NCBI RefSeq assembly: GCF_014200505.1
Contig: NZ_JACHBX010000004.1
Coordinates: forward strand, 1-64,000
Source of the DNA: Massilia aurea
GTDB taxonomy: Bacteria > Pseudomonadota > Gammaproteobacteria > Burkholderiales > Burkholderiaceae_D
Length of the DNA stretch: 64,000 nucleotides
Direction: 5' to 3'
Numbering within the stretch: the first letter of the stretch is position 1; every line of letters begins with the position of its first letter. Made by a program: the position numbers and the translations under genes. A model generated the notes under the pieces. It saw only the letters and a program-made list of their open reading frames with translations, searched no databases and had not been told where the DNA came from. Of the stretch, positions 8,632 to 17,110 are shown piece by piece.

Positions 8632-10320
8632 ATGGACAAGATTTGGCTGCAGTCGTATCCACCAGGCATGCCGGCAGAGATCAATCCGGATCAGTACTCT
8701 TCGCTGGTGCAATTGCTGGAAGAATCGTTCAGCAAATTCGCGGACCGCAATGCCTTTGTCTGCATGGACAAGTTCCTCACCTACCGCGAACTTGACGCGT
8801 ATTCGCAAAAGCTCGCCGCCTGGCTGCAAAGCCGCGGCCTGACGCCCGGCGCGCGCGTGGCGCTCATGATGCCCAATGTGTTGCAGTACCCGATCGCGCT
8901 GGCCGCCGTGCTGCGCGCCGGCTACGTCGTCGTCAACGTCAATCCCCTCTACACCGCGCGCGAACTCGAACACCAGATCACCGACTCGGGCGCCGAAGCG
9001 ATCATCGTGCTGGAAAACTTCGCCCACACCGTGCAGAAGGTGATGGGCAAGACGCCGCTGCGCCACGTGGTGGTGGCGAACATGGGCGAACTGCTTGGCG
9101 GCGCCAAGGGCATGGTGGTCAATTTCGTGGTCCGTCACGTCAAAAAAATGGTGCCTGAGTTCTCGCTGCCGAACATGGTGACCTTCAAGGACGCGCTGGC
9201 GCAGGGCGCCCGCATGACCTTCAAGCCGGCCACGCTCAAGGCCGGCGACGTCGCCTTCCTGCAGTACACGGGCGGCACCACCGGGCCGTCAAAGGGCGCC
9301 ACGCTCACGCACCGCAACGTGATCGCCAACGTGCTGCAAAGCGAAGCGTGGTCGGCGCCGGCGCTGGGCGAGGCGGGCGGCGAGCCACTGACGATCGTGT
9401 GCGCACTGCCGCTGTATCACATCTTCGCGCTGACCGCGTGCGCCATGTGGGGCATGCGCATGGGCGCCCTGAACGTGCTGATCGTGAACCCGCGCGACAT
9501 CCCCGGCTTCGTCAAAGAGCTGGCCAAGTACCGCTTCAACATGCTGCCGGCCGTGAACACGCTGTACAACGCGCTGGTGAACAACCCCGATTTCGCCCAC
9601 CTCGATTTCTCCGGCCTGCGCATCTGCAATGGCGGCGGCATGGCGGTGCAAAAGGCCGTGGCCGACAAATGGCGCGACATCACCGGCGTGGCCATCATCG
9701 AAGGCTACGGCTTGTCCGAGACATCGCCGGTGGCCACCTGCAACCGCGCCGACGTGCTGGACTTTACCGGCACCATCGGCCTGCCGGTGCCATCGACCGA
9801 CATCGCCATCATCGACGATGCCGGCAACCCGGTGGCGCGGGGCGAGAGCGGCGAGATCGCGATCCGCGGCCCGCAAGTCATGCAGGGGTACTGGAAACAG
9901 CCGGCCGAAACCGCCAAGGTCATGACGGCCGACGGCTTCTTCCGCTCGGGCGACATCGGCATCATGGACGAGGGCGGCTACGTCAGGATCGTCGATCGCA
10001 AGAAGGACATGATCCTGGTATCGGGCTTCAACGTCTATCCGAACGAGCTCGAAGGCGTGATCGCCGGCCACCCGGGCGTGCTCGAGTGCGCCGTGGTCGG
10101 TGTGCCGGACGCCCATTCGGGCGAGGCGGTCAAGGTATTCGTGGTAAAAAAAGACCCTGGCCTCACGACGGACGACTTGCTGGCCTACTGCAAGCAGGAA
10201 TTCACCGGCTACAAGCGCCCCAAGTACATCGAGTTCCGCGATGAGCTTCCCAAGACCAACGTCGGCAAGATTCTCCGCCGCGCGCTGCGGGACGAAAAAC
10301 AGGCGGACACGGTGGCATAA
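8632..10320 (+). CDS. fadD: Long-chain fatty acid-CoA ligase, first tandem copy
   Basis: From the ATG at 8632 (after an AGAGGCAACCC leader) the protein is 562 residues. Upstream in-frame starts exist, but the alignment with the second copy, MDKIWLQSYPPGMPAEI against MDKFWLTSYETGVPAEI, fixes this start. The AMP-binding signature YTGGTTGPSKGA lies near residue 210, EGYGLSETSP near 355, and the hinge VDRKKDMILVSGFNVYPNELE and PKTNVGKILRR at the C terminus. It activates fatty acids to acyl-CoA at the inner face of the membrane, the entry to beta-oxidation. A terminator and then a close paralog follow. Confidence 0.93.
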   Translation: MDKIWLQSYPPGMPAEINPDQYSSLVQLLEESFSKFADRNAFVCMDKFLTYRELDAYSQKLAAWLQSRGLTPGARVALMMPNVLQYPIALAAVLRAGYVVVNVNPLYTARELEHQITDSGAEAIIVLENFAHTVQKVMGKTPLRHVVVANMGELLGGAKGMVVNFVVRHVKKMVPEFSLPNMVTFKDALAQGARMTFKPATLKAGDVAFLQYTGGTTGPSKGATLTHRNVIANVLQSEAWSAPALGEAGGEPLTIVCALPLYHIFALTACAMWGMRMGALNVLIVNPRDIPGFVKELAKYRFNMLPAVNTLYNALVNNPDFAHLDFSGLRICNGGGMAVQKAVADKWRDITGVAIIEGYGLSETSPVATCNRADVLDFTGTIGLPVPSTDIAIIDDAGNPVARGESGEIAIRGPQVMQGYWKQPAETAKVMTADGFFRSGDIGIMDEGGYVRIVDRKKDMILVSGFNVYPNELEGVIAGHPGVLECAVVGVPDAHSGEAVKVFVVKKDPGLTTDDLLAYCKQEFTGYKRPKYIEFRDELPKTNVGKILRRALRDEKQADTVA

Positions 10321-10344
10321 GTCACGGCGGATGATGGGCAACCA

Positions 10345-10379
10345 GCCGAAGCCGCCTGCGAGGCGGCTTCGGCGTTTTA
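10345..10379 (+). terminator. Intrinsic terminator between the two fadD copies
   Basis: A perfect 13-bp GCCGAAGCCGCCT stem with a 3-base loop and a GTTTTA tail lies 24 bases after the first fadD stop. Its presence means the second copy may rely partly on its own promoter or on read-through. Confidence 0.85.
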
Positions 10380-10409
10380 TTGGAACCAACAAGGAAGGCA
10401 GTGGAATAC

Positions 10410-12092
10410 ATGGACAAATTCTGGCTCACGTCGTACGAAACCGGTGTACCGGCAGAGATCGATGCGACGCAATATCGCTCGCTGGCGCATTTGCTCGAGG
10501 AGGCGTTTCGCAAGTACGCCGACCGCAAGGCCTATGCCTGCATGGGCAAGTCCATCACGTTTTCCGAACTCGATACGATGTCGCAGCGCATGGCCGCCTG
10601 GCTGCAGGCAAAGGGCCTGAAACCCGGCGCGCGCGTGGCGCTGATGATGCCCAACGTGCTGCAGTATCCGGTGGCGCTGGCCGCCGTGCTGCGCGCCGGT
10701 TACGTCGTCGTCAACGTGAATCCGCTCTACACTCCGCGCGAGCTGCAGCATCAGCTGACCGACTCGGGCGCCGAGGCGATCGTGGTGCTGGAAAACTTCG
10801 CCCACACGCTCGAGCAGGTGCTCGGCCAGACGCAGGTCAAGCACGTCATCCTGGCCACGATGGGCGACCTGCTGGGCGGCCTGAAAGGCACGCTGGTCAA
10901 TCTGGTGGTGCGCAAGGTCAAGAAGATGGTGCCGGCCTACTCGCTGCCAGGCGCGATCGCTTTCAACAAGGTGCTGGCCGAGGGCGCGCGCGAAACCCTG
11001 GGGCAGGTTACGATCGGGCACGACGACATCGCCTTCCTGCAGTACACGGGCGGCACCACGGGCGTGTCGAAAGGGGCGGTGCTGCTGCACCGCCACGTGA
11101 TCGCCAACGTGCTGCAGAACGAAGCCTGGTTCGCGCCGACCCTGGGGCGCCAGCTGGCGGGCCAGCAGGCGCAGTTTGCCTGCGCACTGCCGCTGTACCA
11201 CATCTATGCGCTGACGGTCTGCGCGCTGCTTGGCCTGCGCGTGGGCGGCATGAACCTGTTGATCCCGAACCCGCGCGACATCAAGGGCTTCATCAAGGAG
11301 CTGGGTGGCTACCGCATCAACATCTTCCCGGCCGTAAACACCCTGTACAACGGCCTGCTGAACGACGACGATTTCGCCAAGCTCGATTTCTCGGGCCTGA
11401 TGGTGTGCCCGGGCGGCGGCATGGCCGTGCAAAAAGCCGTGGCCGACAAGTGGCTCAAGACGACGGGCATCCCGATCGTCGAAGGCTACGGCTTGTCCGA
11501 AACCTCGCCCGTGGTGACCGCCAACCGCTGCGACATCAGCGAGTTCACCGGCACCATCGGGCTGCCGCTGCCATCGACCGAACTGCGCATCCTGGACGAT
11601 GCCGGCAACGCCGTCCCGTTCGGCACCGCCGGCGAGATCGCCGTGCGTGGTCCGCAGGTCATGGCCGGCTACTGGCAGCGTGACGACGAAACCGCCAAGG
11701 TCATGACGCCCGACGGCTTCTTCAAGACCGGCGACATCGGCATCATGGACGACAAGGGCTACACGCGCATCGTCGATCGCAAGAAGGACATGATCCTGGT
11801 CTCCGGCTTCAATGTGTATCCCAACGAAGTCGAAGGCGTGGTCGCGGCGATGCCGGGCGTGCTCGAAGTGGCGTGCGTGGGCGTGCCCGACCAGCATTCG
11901 GGCGAGGCGGTCAAGCTGTACGTGGTCAAGAAGGACGCAAGCCTCACCGCCGACCAGGTCAAGGCATTTTGCAAGGAGCAGCTGACCGGCTACAAGCGGC
12001 CGAAGTTTGTCGAGTTCCGCGAGACACTGCCGAAGACGAACGTCGGCAAGATCCTGCGCCGCGAACTGCGCGACGAAAAAAAGCCGGGCTGA
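10410..12092 (+). CDS. fadD: Long-chain fatty acid-CoA ligase, second tandem copy
   Basis: This 560-residue paralog of the preceding gene starts at 10410 after an AAGGAAGG ribosome site. It keeps the same motifs: YTGGTTGVSKGA near residue 211, EGYGLSETSP near 357, VDRKKDMILVSGFNVYPNE and PKTNVGKILRRELRDEKK. Long stretches are identical to copy 1 in protein and nearly so in DNA, so the pair arose by tandem duplication. Differences cluster in the linker after the P-loop and the segment around residues 225-250, which may change chain-length preference. Enzymes of this family esterify fatty acids to CoA using ATP. Confidence 0.93.
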   Translation: MDKFWLTSYETGVPAEIDATQYRSLAHLLEEAFRKYADRKAYACMGKSITFSELDTMSQRMAAWLQAKGLKPGARVALMMPNVLQYPVALAAVLRAGYVVVNVNPLYTPRELQHQLTDSGAEAIVVLENFAHTLEQVLGQTQVKHVILATMGDLLGGLKGTLVNLVVRKVKKMVPAYSLPGAIAFNKVLAEGARETLGQVTIGHDDIAFLQYTGGTTGVSKGAVLLHRHVIANVLQNEAWFAPTLGRQLAGQQAQFACALPLYHIYALTVCALLGLRVGGMNLLIPNPRDIKGFIKELGGYRINIFPAVNTLYNGLLNDDDFAKLDFSGLMVCPGGGMAVQKAVADKWLKTTGIPIVEGYGLSETSPVVTANRCDISEFTGTIGLPLPSTELRILDDAGNAVPFGTAGEIAVRGPQVMAGYWQRDDETAKVMTPDGFFKTGDIGIMDDKGYTRIVDRKKDMILVSGFNVYPNEVEGVVAAMPGVLEVACVGVPDQHSGEAVKLYVVKKDASLTADQVKAFCKEQLTGYKRPKFVEFRETLPKTNVGKILRRELRDEKKPG

Positions 12093-12111
12093 TGCCGGCA
12101 TGAGGTTCTGG

Positions 12112-12136
12112 AGGCCGCCATCATGGCGGCCTTTTT
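12112..12136 (+). terminator. Terminator after second fadD copy
   Basis: A perfect 9-bp AGGCCGCCA/TGGCGGCCT hairpin with a 3-base loop followed by TTTT. It sits between fadD and the convergent thioesterase gene. Confidence 0.85.
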
Positions 12137-12146
12137 CACGACCGGA

Positions 12147-12590
12147 TTACCGGTTCGCGATCAGCGATTCGAGCGGTGGCAACTGGCGCGGCTTGCGATC
12201 CGGACCGGTGGCCACATAGGTCAGCGTCGCCTCGGTCACCTTGACCACTTCGGCCGCCAGCCGGTTGCGCTCGGCGTACACCTCGACGAACACGGTGATC
12301 GACGTATTGCCCACCTTGGTGATATCGGCATAGAACGACAGCAGGTCGCCGACGAACACCGGATTCTTGAACAAAAACGAGTTCACGGCGATGGTCGCCA
12401 CGCGGCCATTGGCGCGGCGCGTGGCCGGCAGCGAACCGGCCAGGTCGACCTGGGCCATGATCCAGCCGCCGAACACATCGCCATACACATTGGCGTCGGA
12501 CGGGGCGGGCATGACCCGCAGTTCGGGCATCTTGCCGGCGGGGAGGCGAATGGTACTGGGCGTGGTAACGGTATTTTCGGGCGTGGTCAT
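12147..12590 (-). CDS. Hotdog-fold acyl-CoA thioesterase (YciA-like)
   Basis: From the ATG at 12590 the protein is 147 residues, the usual length for single-hotdog YciA/Acot-type thioesterases. The segment DANVYGDVFGGWIMAQVDLAG matches the family's N-x-x-G-D-x-F-G-G-W active-site helix (Asn and Asp with the following Gly-Gly). Extra in-frame codons upstream lack a ribosome site and would run into the promoter region of the divergent ABC gene. It hydrolyses acyl-CoA to free acid and CoA in the cytoplasm. Its position next to two acyl-CoA ligases suggests balancing of acyl-CoA pools. Confidence 0.87.
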   Translation of the reverse strand: MTTPENTVTTPSTIRLPAGKMPELRVMPAPSDANVYGDVFGGWIMAQVDLAGSLPATRRANGRVATIAVNSFLFKNPVFVGDLLSFYADITKVGNTSITVFVEVYAERNRLAAEVVKVTEATLTYVATGPDRKPRQLPPLESLIANR

Positions 12591-12646
12591 CGTGAATTCT
12601 CGGTAAAAGCTACAATCGACCCGAATTGAACCACAAAAGTCTCCCC

Positions 12647-14530
12647 ATGCGCCGCAATACCTCACTTCCGCCGGACCCTACCGGCATTCCCCGCAACGAC
12701 TGGGCCACGCTCAAGACCTTGTTCCCGTACCTGTGGGTCTACAAGTGGCGCGTGCTGGCCGCCATGGGCGCGCTGGTCGCGGCCAAGATGGCCAACGTCG
12801 GCGTGCCGCTGGTGCTCAAGCGGCTGATCGACGGCCTGGCCATCGATCCCGCCCACCCGCACGCGCTGATGGTGCTGCCGGTGGGCGTGCTGATCGCCTA
12901 CGGCTTGCTGCGGCTGTCGATGACCGTCTTCACCGAGCTGCGCGAGTTTCTGTTCGCGCGCGTGACGCAGCGCGCCGTGCGCACCATCGCGCTGCGCGTG
13001 TTCCGTCACCTGCACGCACTGTCGCTGCGCTTTCACCTGAACCGCCAGACGGGCGGCATGACGCGCGACATCGAGCGCGGCACGCGCGGCGTGAACTCGC
13101 TGATCTCGTACTCGCTCTTTAACATCCTGCCGACCCTGGTCGAGATCACGCTGGTGCTGGGCTACCTGATACTGAATTACGACATCTGGTTCAGCATCAT
13201 CACCGCCGTGGCGCTGGCCTCCTACATCACCTTCACCGTGGTGGTCACCGAATGGCGCACGCACTTCCGGCGCACGATGAACGACCTCGAATCGAAAGCC
13301 AGTACCAAGGCGATCGACTCGCTGCTCAATTACGAGACGGTGAAATACTTCGGCAACGAAGACTACGAAGCCAAGCGCTATGACGAGGGCCTGAAGAACT
13401 ACGAGAATGCCGGCGTGCGCTCGCAGACCTCGCTGTCGGTCCTGAACACGGGCCAGTCGCTGATCATCGCGACTGCCGTCACGCTGATCCTGTGGCGCGC
13501 CACGCAGGGCGTCATCAACGGCACCATGAGCCTGGGCGACCTGGTGCTGGTCAACACCTTCATGATCCAGCTGTACATGCCGCTGAACTTCCTGGGCGTG
13601 ATCTACCGCGAGATCAAGCAAAGCCTGGCCGACATGGAGCGCCTGTTTGGCCTGCTCGACCAGAACCGCGAAGTGGCCGACGGCCCCAAGGCGCTGCCGC
13701 TGGATATCAAGGGCGCGCAGGTCGAGTTCTCGCACGTGGAATTCAGCTACGAGACCAAGCGCCAGATCCTGTTCGATGTCGACTTCACCATCGCCGCCGG
13801 CACCACGACGGCGGTGGTGGGCCATAGCGGCTCGGGCAAGTCCACGCTGTCACGCCTGCTGTTTCGCTTCTATGATGTGAACGGCGGCGCGATCAAGATC
13901 GATGGCCAGGACCTGCGCGACATCACCCAGTCTTCGCTGCGCGCCGCAATCGGCATCGTCCCGCAAGATACAGTGCTGTTCAACGACACGATCGAATACA
14001 ACATCGCGTATGGCCGGCCCGGCGCCAGCCGCGACGACATCGTGGCAGCCGCGCGCGCGGCGTCGATCCACGACTTCATCGAAAGCCTGCCGGATGGCTA
14101 TCAGAGCATGGTGGGTGAGCGGGGGTTGAAACTGTCCGGTGGCGAGAAGCAGCGCGTGGCGATCGCGCGCACGCTGCTGAAAGACCCGGCGCTGTTGATC
14201 TTCGACGAAGCCACGTCGGCGCTCGACTCGCGCGCCGAGCAGGCAATCCAGGCGCAGTTGAAAGAGATCGCGAAGAACCGCACGACGCTGGTGATCGCGC
14301 ACCGCCTGTCGACGATCGCCGATGCGCAGCAGATCATCGTTCTCGATCACGGCAAGATCGTCGAGCGCGGCACGCACAGCGCGCTGTTGGCGGCGCGCGG
14401 CCTGTATGCGCAGATGTGGGACCGGCAGCTCGCGCGGCCCGACGAGGATGTGGCCTCGCCGCCGCTGGTGCCGGAAGCGTTGGAACGCGTGGACGGCGCA
14501 GCCGTCCACCCTACGGTATCCGGCGCGTAA
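12647..14530 (+). CDS. Atm1/HMT1-type ABC exporter (fused permease-ATPase)
   Basis: About 627 residues from the ATG at 12647; a TTG at 12626 is an alternative start, and neither has a clear ribosome site. The N-terminal half has the six-helix ABC membrane domain, with the family segment NYETVKYFGNEDYEAKRYD (Atm1/HMT1 hallmark) and IKQSLADMERLF. The ATPase domain has Walker A GHSGSGKST (~391-399), signature LSGGEKQRVAIARTLL (~494) and Walker B LLIFDEATSALD (~515). Relatives export glutathione-linked compounds or metal-thiol complexes. The last residues (RVDGAAVHPTV) are encoded by a palindromic REP-like unit at 14486-14514, so the native C terminus has been replaced. Confidence 0.9.
   Translation: MRRNTSLPPDPTGIPRNDWATLKTLFPYLWVYKWRVLAAMGALVAAKMANVGVPLVLKRLIDGLAIDPAHPHALMVLPVGVLIAYGLLRLSMTVFTELREFLFARVTQRAVRTIALRVFRHLHALSLRFHLNRQTGGMTRDIERGTRGVNSLISYSLFNILPTLVEITLVLGYLILNYDIWFSIITAVALASYITFTVVVTEWRTHFRRTMNDLESKASTKAIDSLLNYETVKYFGNEDYEAKRYDEGLKNYENAGVRSQTSLSVLNTGQSLIIATAVTLILWRATQGVINGTMSLGDLVLVNTFMIQLYMPLNFLGVIYREIKQSLADMERLFGLLDQNREVADGPKALPLDIKGAQVEFSHVEFSYETKRQILFDVDFTIAAGTTTAVVGHSGSGKSTLSRLLFRFYDVNGGAIKIDGQDLRDITQSSLRAAIGIVPQDTVLFNDTIEYNIAYGRPGASRDDIVAAARAASIHDFIESLPDGYQSMVGERGLKLSGGEKQRVAIARTLLKDPALLIFDEATSALDSRAEQAIQAQLKEIAKNRTTLVIAHRLSTIADAQQIIVLDHGKIVERGTHSALLAARGLYAQMWDRQLARPDEDVASPPLVPEALERVDGAAVHPTVSGA
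14486..14514 (-). repeat. 29-bp palindromic REP-like unit, copy 2 (inside ABC exporter 3' end)
   Basis: Reverse-orientation copy reading CGCGTGGACGGC, loop, GCCGTCCACCCTAC. It is translated as part of the ABC exporter tail, 16 bases before the stop codon, and faces copy 3 at 14593-14621 in inverted orientation. Confidence 0.88.
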
Positions 14531-14591
14531 TCAAACCGTGTAAAACATCCGCTGGATTTCGCTGGTGCTGACCGTTTTCGTCAGCGCCAGC
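14531..14591 (-). pseudogene. Remnant of a second asparaginase gene 3' end
   Basis: On the minus strand this stretch reads LALTKTVSTSEIQRMFYTV and a TGA stop. It is nearly the same as the last residues of the intact asparaginase at 14638-15711 (LALTKTTSTKEIQRMFYTY). DNA similarity is high over about 60 bases and stops at the REP-like unit at 14593. Nothing of the upstream part of the gene remains. It is either the old 3' end displaced by a duplication or a leftover of a deleted tandem copy. Confidence 0.78.
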
Positions 14592-14592
14592 G

Positions 14593-14621
14593 GTAGGGTG
14601 GACGGCTCCGCCGTCCACGCG
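14593..14621 (+). repeat. 29-bp palindromic REP-like unit, copy 3
   Basis: Forward copy GTAGGGTGGACGGC, loop, GCCGTCCACGCG. It separates the asparaginase gene from the remnant of its duplicated 3' end, and with copy 2 brackets the remnant. Confidence 0.88.
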
Positions 14622-14637
14622 TCCAGCCAGCAGTGCA

Positions 14638-15711
14638 TCAATACGTATAAAACATCCGCTGAATTTCCTTGGTGCTGGTCGTTTTCGTCAACGCCAGCAT
14701 CAACAGAATGCGCGCCTTCTGAGGGCTGAGCGTATCGGCCACCACGAAGTCCAGCTGGTCGTCATTGGCCTCGCCATTGCGCGCCACGATGCCCTGGCCG
14801 ACGCGGCTCGCACGCACGACGATGACGCCCTTGGCCCGCGCAGCCACCAGCGCCGGTTTGGTTTTGGCAGGCAGGCTGCCGTTGCCGACACCCGCATGCA
14901 CCAGCCCCTTCGCGCCGGCTGCCACCAGTGCATTGACCGCCACATCGCCCACGTTCGCATAGGCGTACGCCACGTCCACCTGCGGCAGCGTATCGAGCTT
15001 GGCCAGATCGAACTCGGTATCGACCGTGTGGTTGCGCGTCACGTCGCGATAAAAGAACGGCTTGCCGCCCTGGATGTAGCCGATCATCCCCAGCTCGGTC
15101 GTGCGGAAGGTGTCCGCCGTCGTCGTGTTGGCCTTGGTGACGTCACGGGCCGCGTGGATCTGGTCATTCATCGCCACCAGCACGCCGCGGCCGGCCGCTT
15201 CAGGCGTGCCGGCCAGGCGCACCGCGTTGTACAGGTTGATCGGGCCGTCGGCTGACAGCGCCGTCGAGGGCCGCATCGAGCCGACCACCACCACCGGCTT
15301 CCTGCTCTTGACGACCAGGTTCAAAAAGTATGCCGTCTCTTCCAGCGTGTCGGTGCCGTGCGTGATGACGATGCCATCGACGCTGCTTTGCGCCAGCAGC
15401 AGGTTGACGCGCTTGGCCAGTTGCAGCCACTGCGCATCGCTGATGTTTTCACTGGCGATCTGGAATACCTGCTCGCCGGTGACGTTGGCCACCTTCGTGA
15501 TCTCGGGCACGGCTGCGATCAGCGATTGCACGCCGACGGTGGCGGCGGTGTAGCCAACCGTGGTCGTGCTGGTGGCGCCCGTCCCGGCGATGGTGCCGCC
15601 GGTGGCGAGGATCGTCACGTTCGGCAGCTTGGCGGTCTGGGCCTGAACGGCGGCCGCAAACAGGAAAAGAACGCCGCACAGGGCGGCGTGGGCAGATCGA
15701 GCAAACAGCAT
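14638..15711 (-). CDS. Type II (periplasmic) L-asparaginase
   Basis: The 357-residue protein starts with a signal peptide (cleavage near VQA-QT, residue 24). The first catalytic threonine is in TILATGGTIAG (Thr40) and the second in VITHGTDTLEET (Thr120-Asp121). GSMRPSTALSADGPINLYNAV is the substrate-loop region. It converts asparagine, and often glutamine, to the acid plus ammonia in the periplasm. It lies 31 bp after the secreted amidohydrolase gene on the same strand, with the symporter upstream, which could import the aspartate made. Its 3' neighbourhood contains a REP-like unit and a remnant of a duplicate 3' end. Confidence 0.9.
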   Translation of the reverse strand: MLFARSAHAALCGVLFLFAAAVQAQTAKLPNVTILATGGTIAGTGATSTTTVGYTAATVGVQSLIAAVPEITKVANVTGEQVFQIASENISDAQWLQLAKRVNLLLAQSSVDGIVITHGTDTLEETAYFLNLVVKSRKPVVVVGSMRPSTALSADGPINLYNAVRLAGTPEAAGRGVLVAMNDQIHAARDVTKANTTTADTFRTTELGMIGYIQGGKPFFYRDVTRNHTVDTEFDLAKLDTLPQVDVAYAYANVGDVAVNALVAAGAKGLVHAGVGNGSLPAKTKPALVAARAKGVIVVRASRVGQGIVARNGEANDDQLDFVVADTLSPQKARILLMLALTKTTSTKEIQRMFYTY

Positions 15712-15742
15712 GAAAGTCTCCGGGTTTTATAAACCCGGCAGC

Positions 15743-17026
15743 TTACAGCTTTTTAAAGACGACGCCATCCTTCATCACGAACTTGACCTGCTCCAGGAGC
15801 TTGACGTCCTTGAGCGGGTCGCCCTCGACCGCGATGATGTCGGCCGCGAACCCCGGCGCGATCGTGCCCAGGCGCTTGGGTTGATCCAGCAGCACGGCAG
15901 CATTGACGGTCGCGGCGCGGATCGCCTCGATCGGCGTCATGCCCGCTTCGACCATGTAGCCGAACTCCTTTGCGTTCTCGCCGTGCGGGAACACGCCGGC
16001 ATCGGTGCCGAACGCGATCTTCACGCCGGCCTTGTGGGCGCGGGCGAACGTGGCCTGCAGCTGCGGCCCGATCGCCGCTGCCTTGGGTTGCACCAGCGCC
16101 GAGTAGTAATTCGGCACCTTGGCCTTGTCCGCCACGTAGCGGCCGGCCGAGATGGTCGGCACGTACCAGCCGCCGGTCTTCTTGAAGAGCGTGATGACTT
16201 CGTCATCCATCAGCGTGCCATGCTCGATCGAGTCGACGCCGGCGCGCAGCGCGCGCTTCATGCCTTCCGCGCCGTGGGCATGGGCCGCGACGCGAAAGCC
16301 GTAATCCTTCGCGGTCGTGACCACGGCGCGCAGCTCGTCCTCGGTGTACTGCGAGTTCTGGCCGCTGGCGGCCTGGCTCAGCACACCGCCGGTGGCCGTC
16401 ACCTTGATCAGGTCCGCGCCGTCCTTGTAACGCTGGCGGACCGCCTGGCGCGCTTCTTCGGGGCTGTTGAGCACACCCTCGACCGGGCCGGGCGTGCCGA
16501 TCTTCTCGTTCAAAAAGTGCGACAGGTTGTTGGTCGGATCGGCATGCCCGCCCGTGGTGGCCAGCGATTTACCGGCAGTGAACATGCGCGGGCCCGGCAC
16601 GTCGCCGGCAGCAATCGCGCGCTTGAGGGCGATGTTCAGGTCATCCGCCGCGCCCAGGTCGCGCACCGTCGTGAAGCCTGCCATCAGCGTGCGCTCGGCA
16701 AACTTGATCGAACGGTAGGCCATGTCAGCCGGGTTGGCCGTGAGGCGATCGCGGTAGGCGTCCACTGCCGGCAGGGTCTCGCTGGTCAGGTGCACGTGCA
16801 TGTCGATCAGGCCGGGCAGGCAGGCGTGGCGCGACAGGTCGATGTTGCCGGGGGCGCCGGTCATGGGGCCGACCGAGACGATGCTGCCGTTCTCGATGAC
16901 GATGCTGACGCGTTCGCGCCAGGTGCCTTGTTGCACGTCCAGCAGGCGGCCGCAATCGACCGTCTGGGTTGCGGCGTGCGCGCTGTTCAAGGCCAGCAGC
17001 ATGCTGGCGGCCATCATGGTTTTCAT
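15743..17026 (-). CDS. Exported metal-dependent amidohydrolase (Xaa-Pro dipeptidase/imidazolonepropionase-like)
   Basis: From the ATG at 17026, preceded by GAGGGAACGAACG, the protein is 427 residues with a signal peptide ending near AHA-AT. The amidohydrolase-superfamily metal site starts with DMHVHL (His77, His79). It continues with a likely carbamylated lysine in LIKVTATGG, histidines in VAAHAHG and IEHGT, and the final Asp in [11 protein letters not shown]. Close relatives cleave N-acyl or Xaa-Pro dipeptides. Export, and cotranscription with the asparaginase 31 bp downstream, suggest a peptide or amide scavenging role in the periplasm. Confidence 0.85.
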   Translation of the reverse strand: MKTMMAASMLLALNSAHAATQTVDCGRLLDVQQGTWRERVSIVIENGSIVSVGPMTGAPGNIDLSRHACLPGLIDMHVHLTSETLPAVDAYRDRLTANPADMAYRSIKFAERTLMAGFTTVRDLGAADDLNIALKRAIAAGDVPGPRMFTAGKSLATTGGHADPTNNLSHFLNEKIGTPGPVEGVLNSPEEARQAVRQRYKDGADLIKVTATGGVLSQAASGQNSQYTEDELRAVVTTAKDYGFRVAAHAHGAEGMKRALRAGVDSIEHGTLMDDEVITLFKKTGGWYVPTISAGRYVADKAKVPNYYSALVQPKAAAIGPQLQATFARAHKAGVKIAFGTDAGVFPHGENAKEFGYMVEAGMTPIEAIRAATVNAAVLLDQPKRLGTIAPGFAADIIAVEGDPLKDVKLLEQVKFVMKDGVVFKKL

Positions 17027-17051
17027 CGTTCGTTCCCTCGTTTTTTTTGTG

Positions 17052-17082
17052 AAAAAAAAAGGCCCTCCATCGCTGGAAGGCC
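17052..17082 (-). terminator. Terminator after the SDF symporter gene
   Basis: On the minus strand a GGCCTTCCA/TGGAGGGCC hairpin with a GCGA loop and one G-T pair is followed by nine T. It lies between the symporter stop and the amidohydrolase start, so it limits read-through from one gene to the next. Confidence 0.87.
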
Positions 17083-17110
17083 TTCCGGTGTCAGGCAATG
17101 CCCGCCGTGC

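Noticed and set aside
10377-12101. Long minus-strand open frame opposite the second fadD
   Set aside because: The same type of mirror frame also occurs opposite the first fadD, which fits the codon bias of the sense genes and not a real antisense gene.
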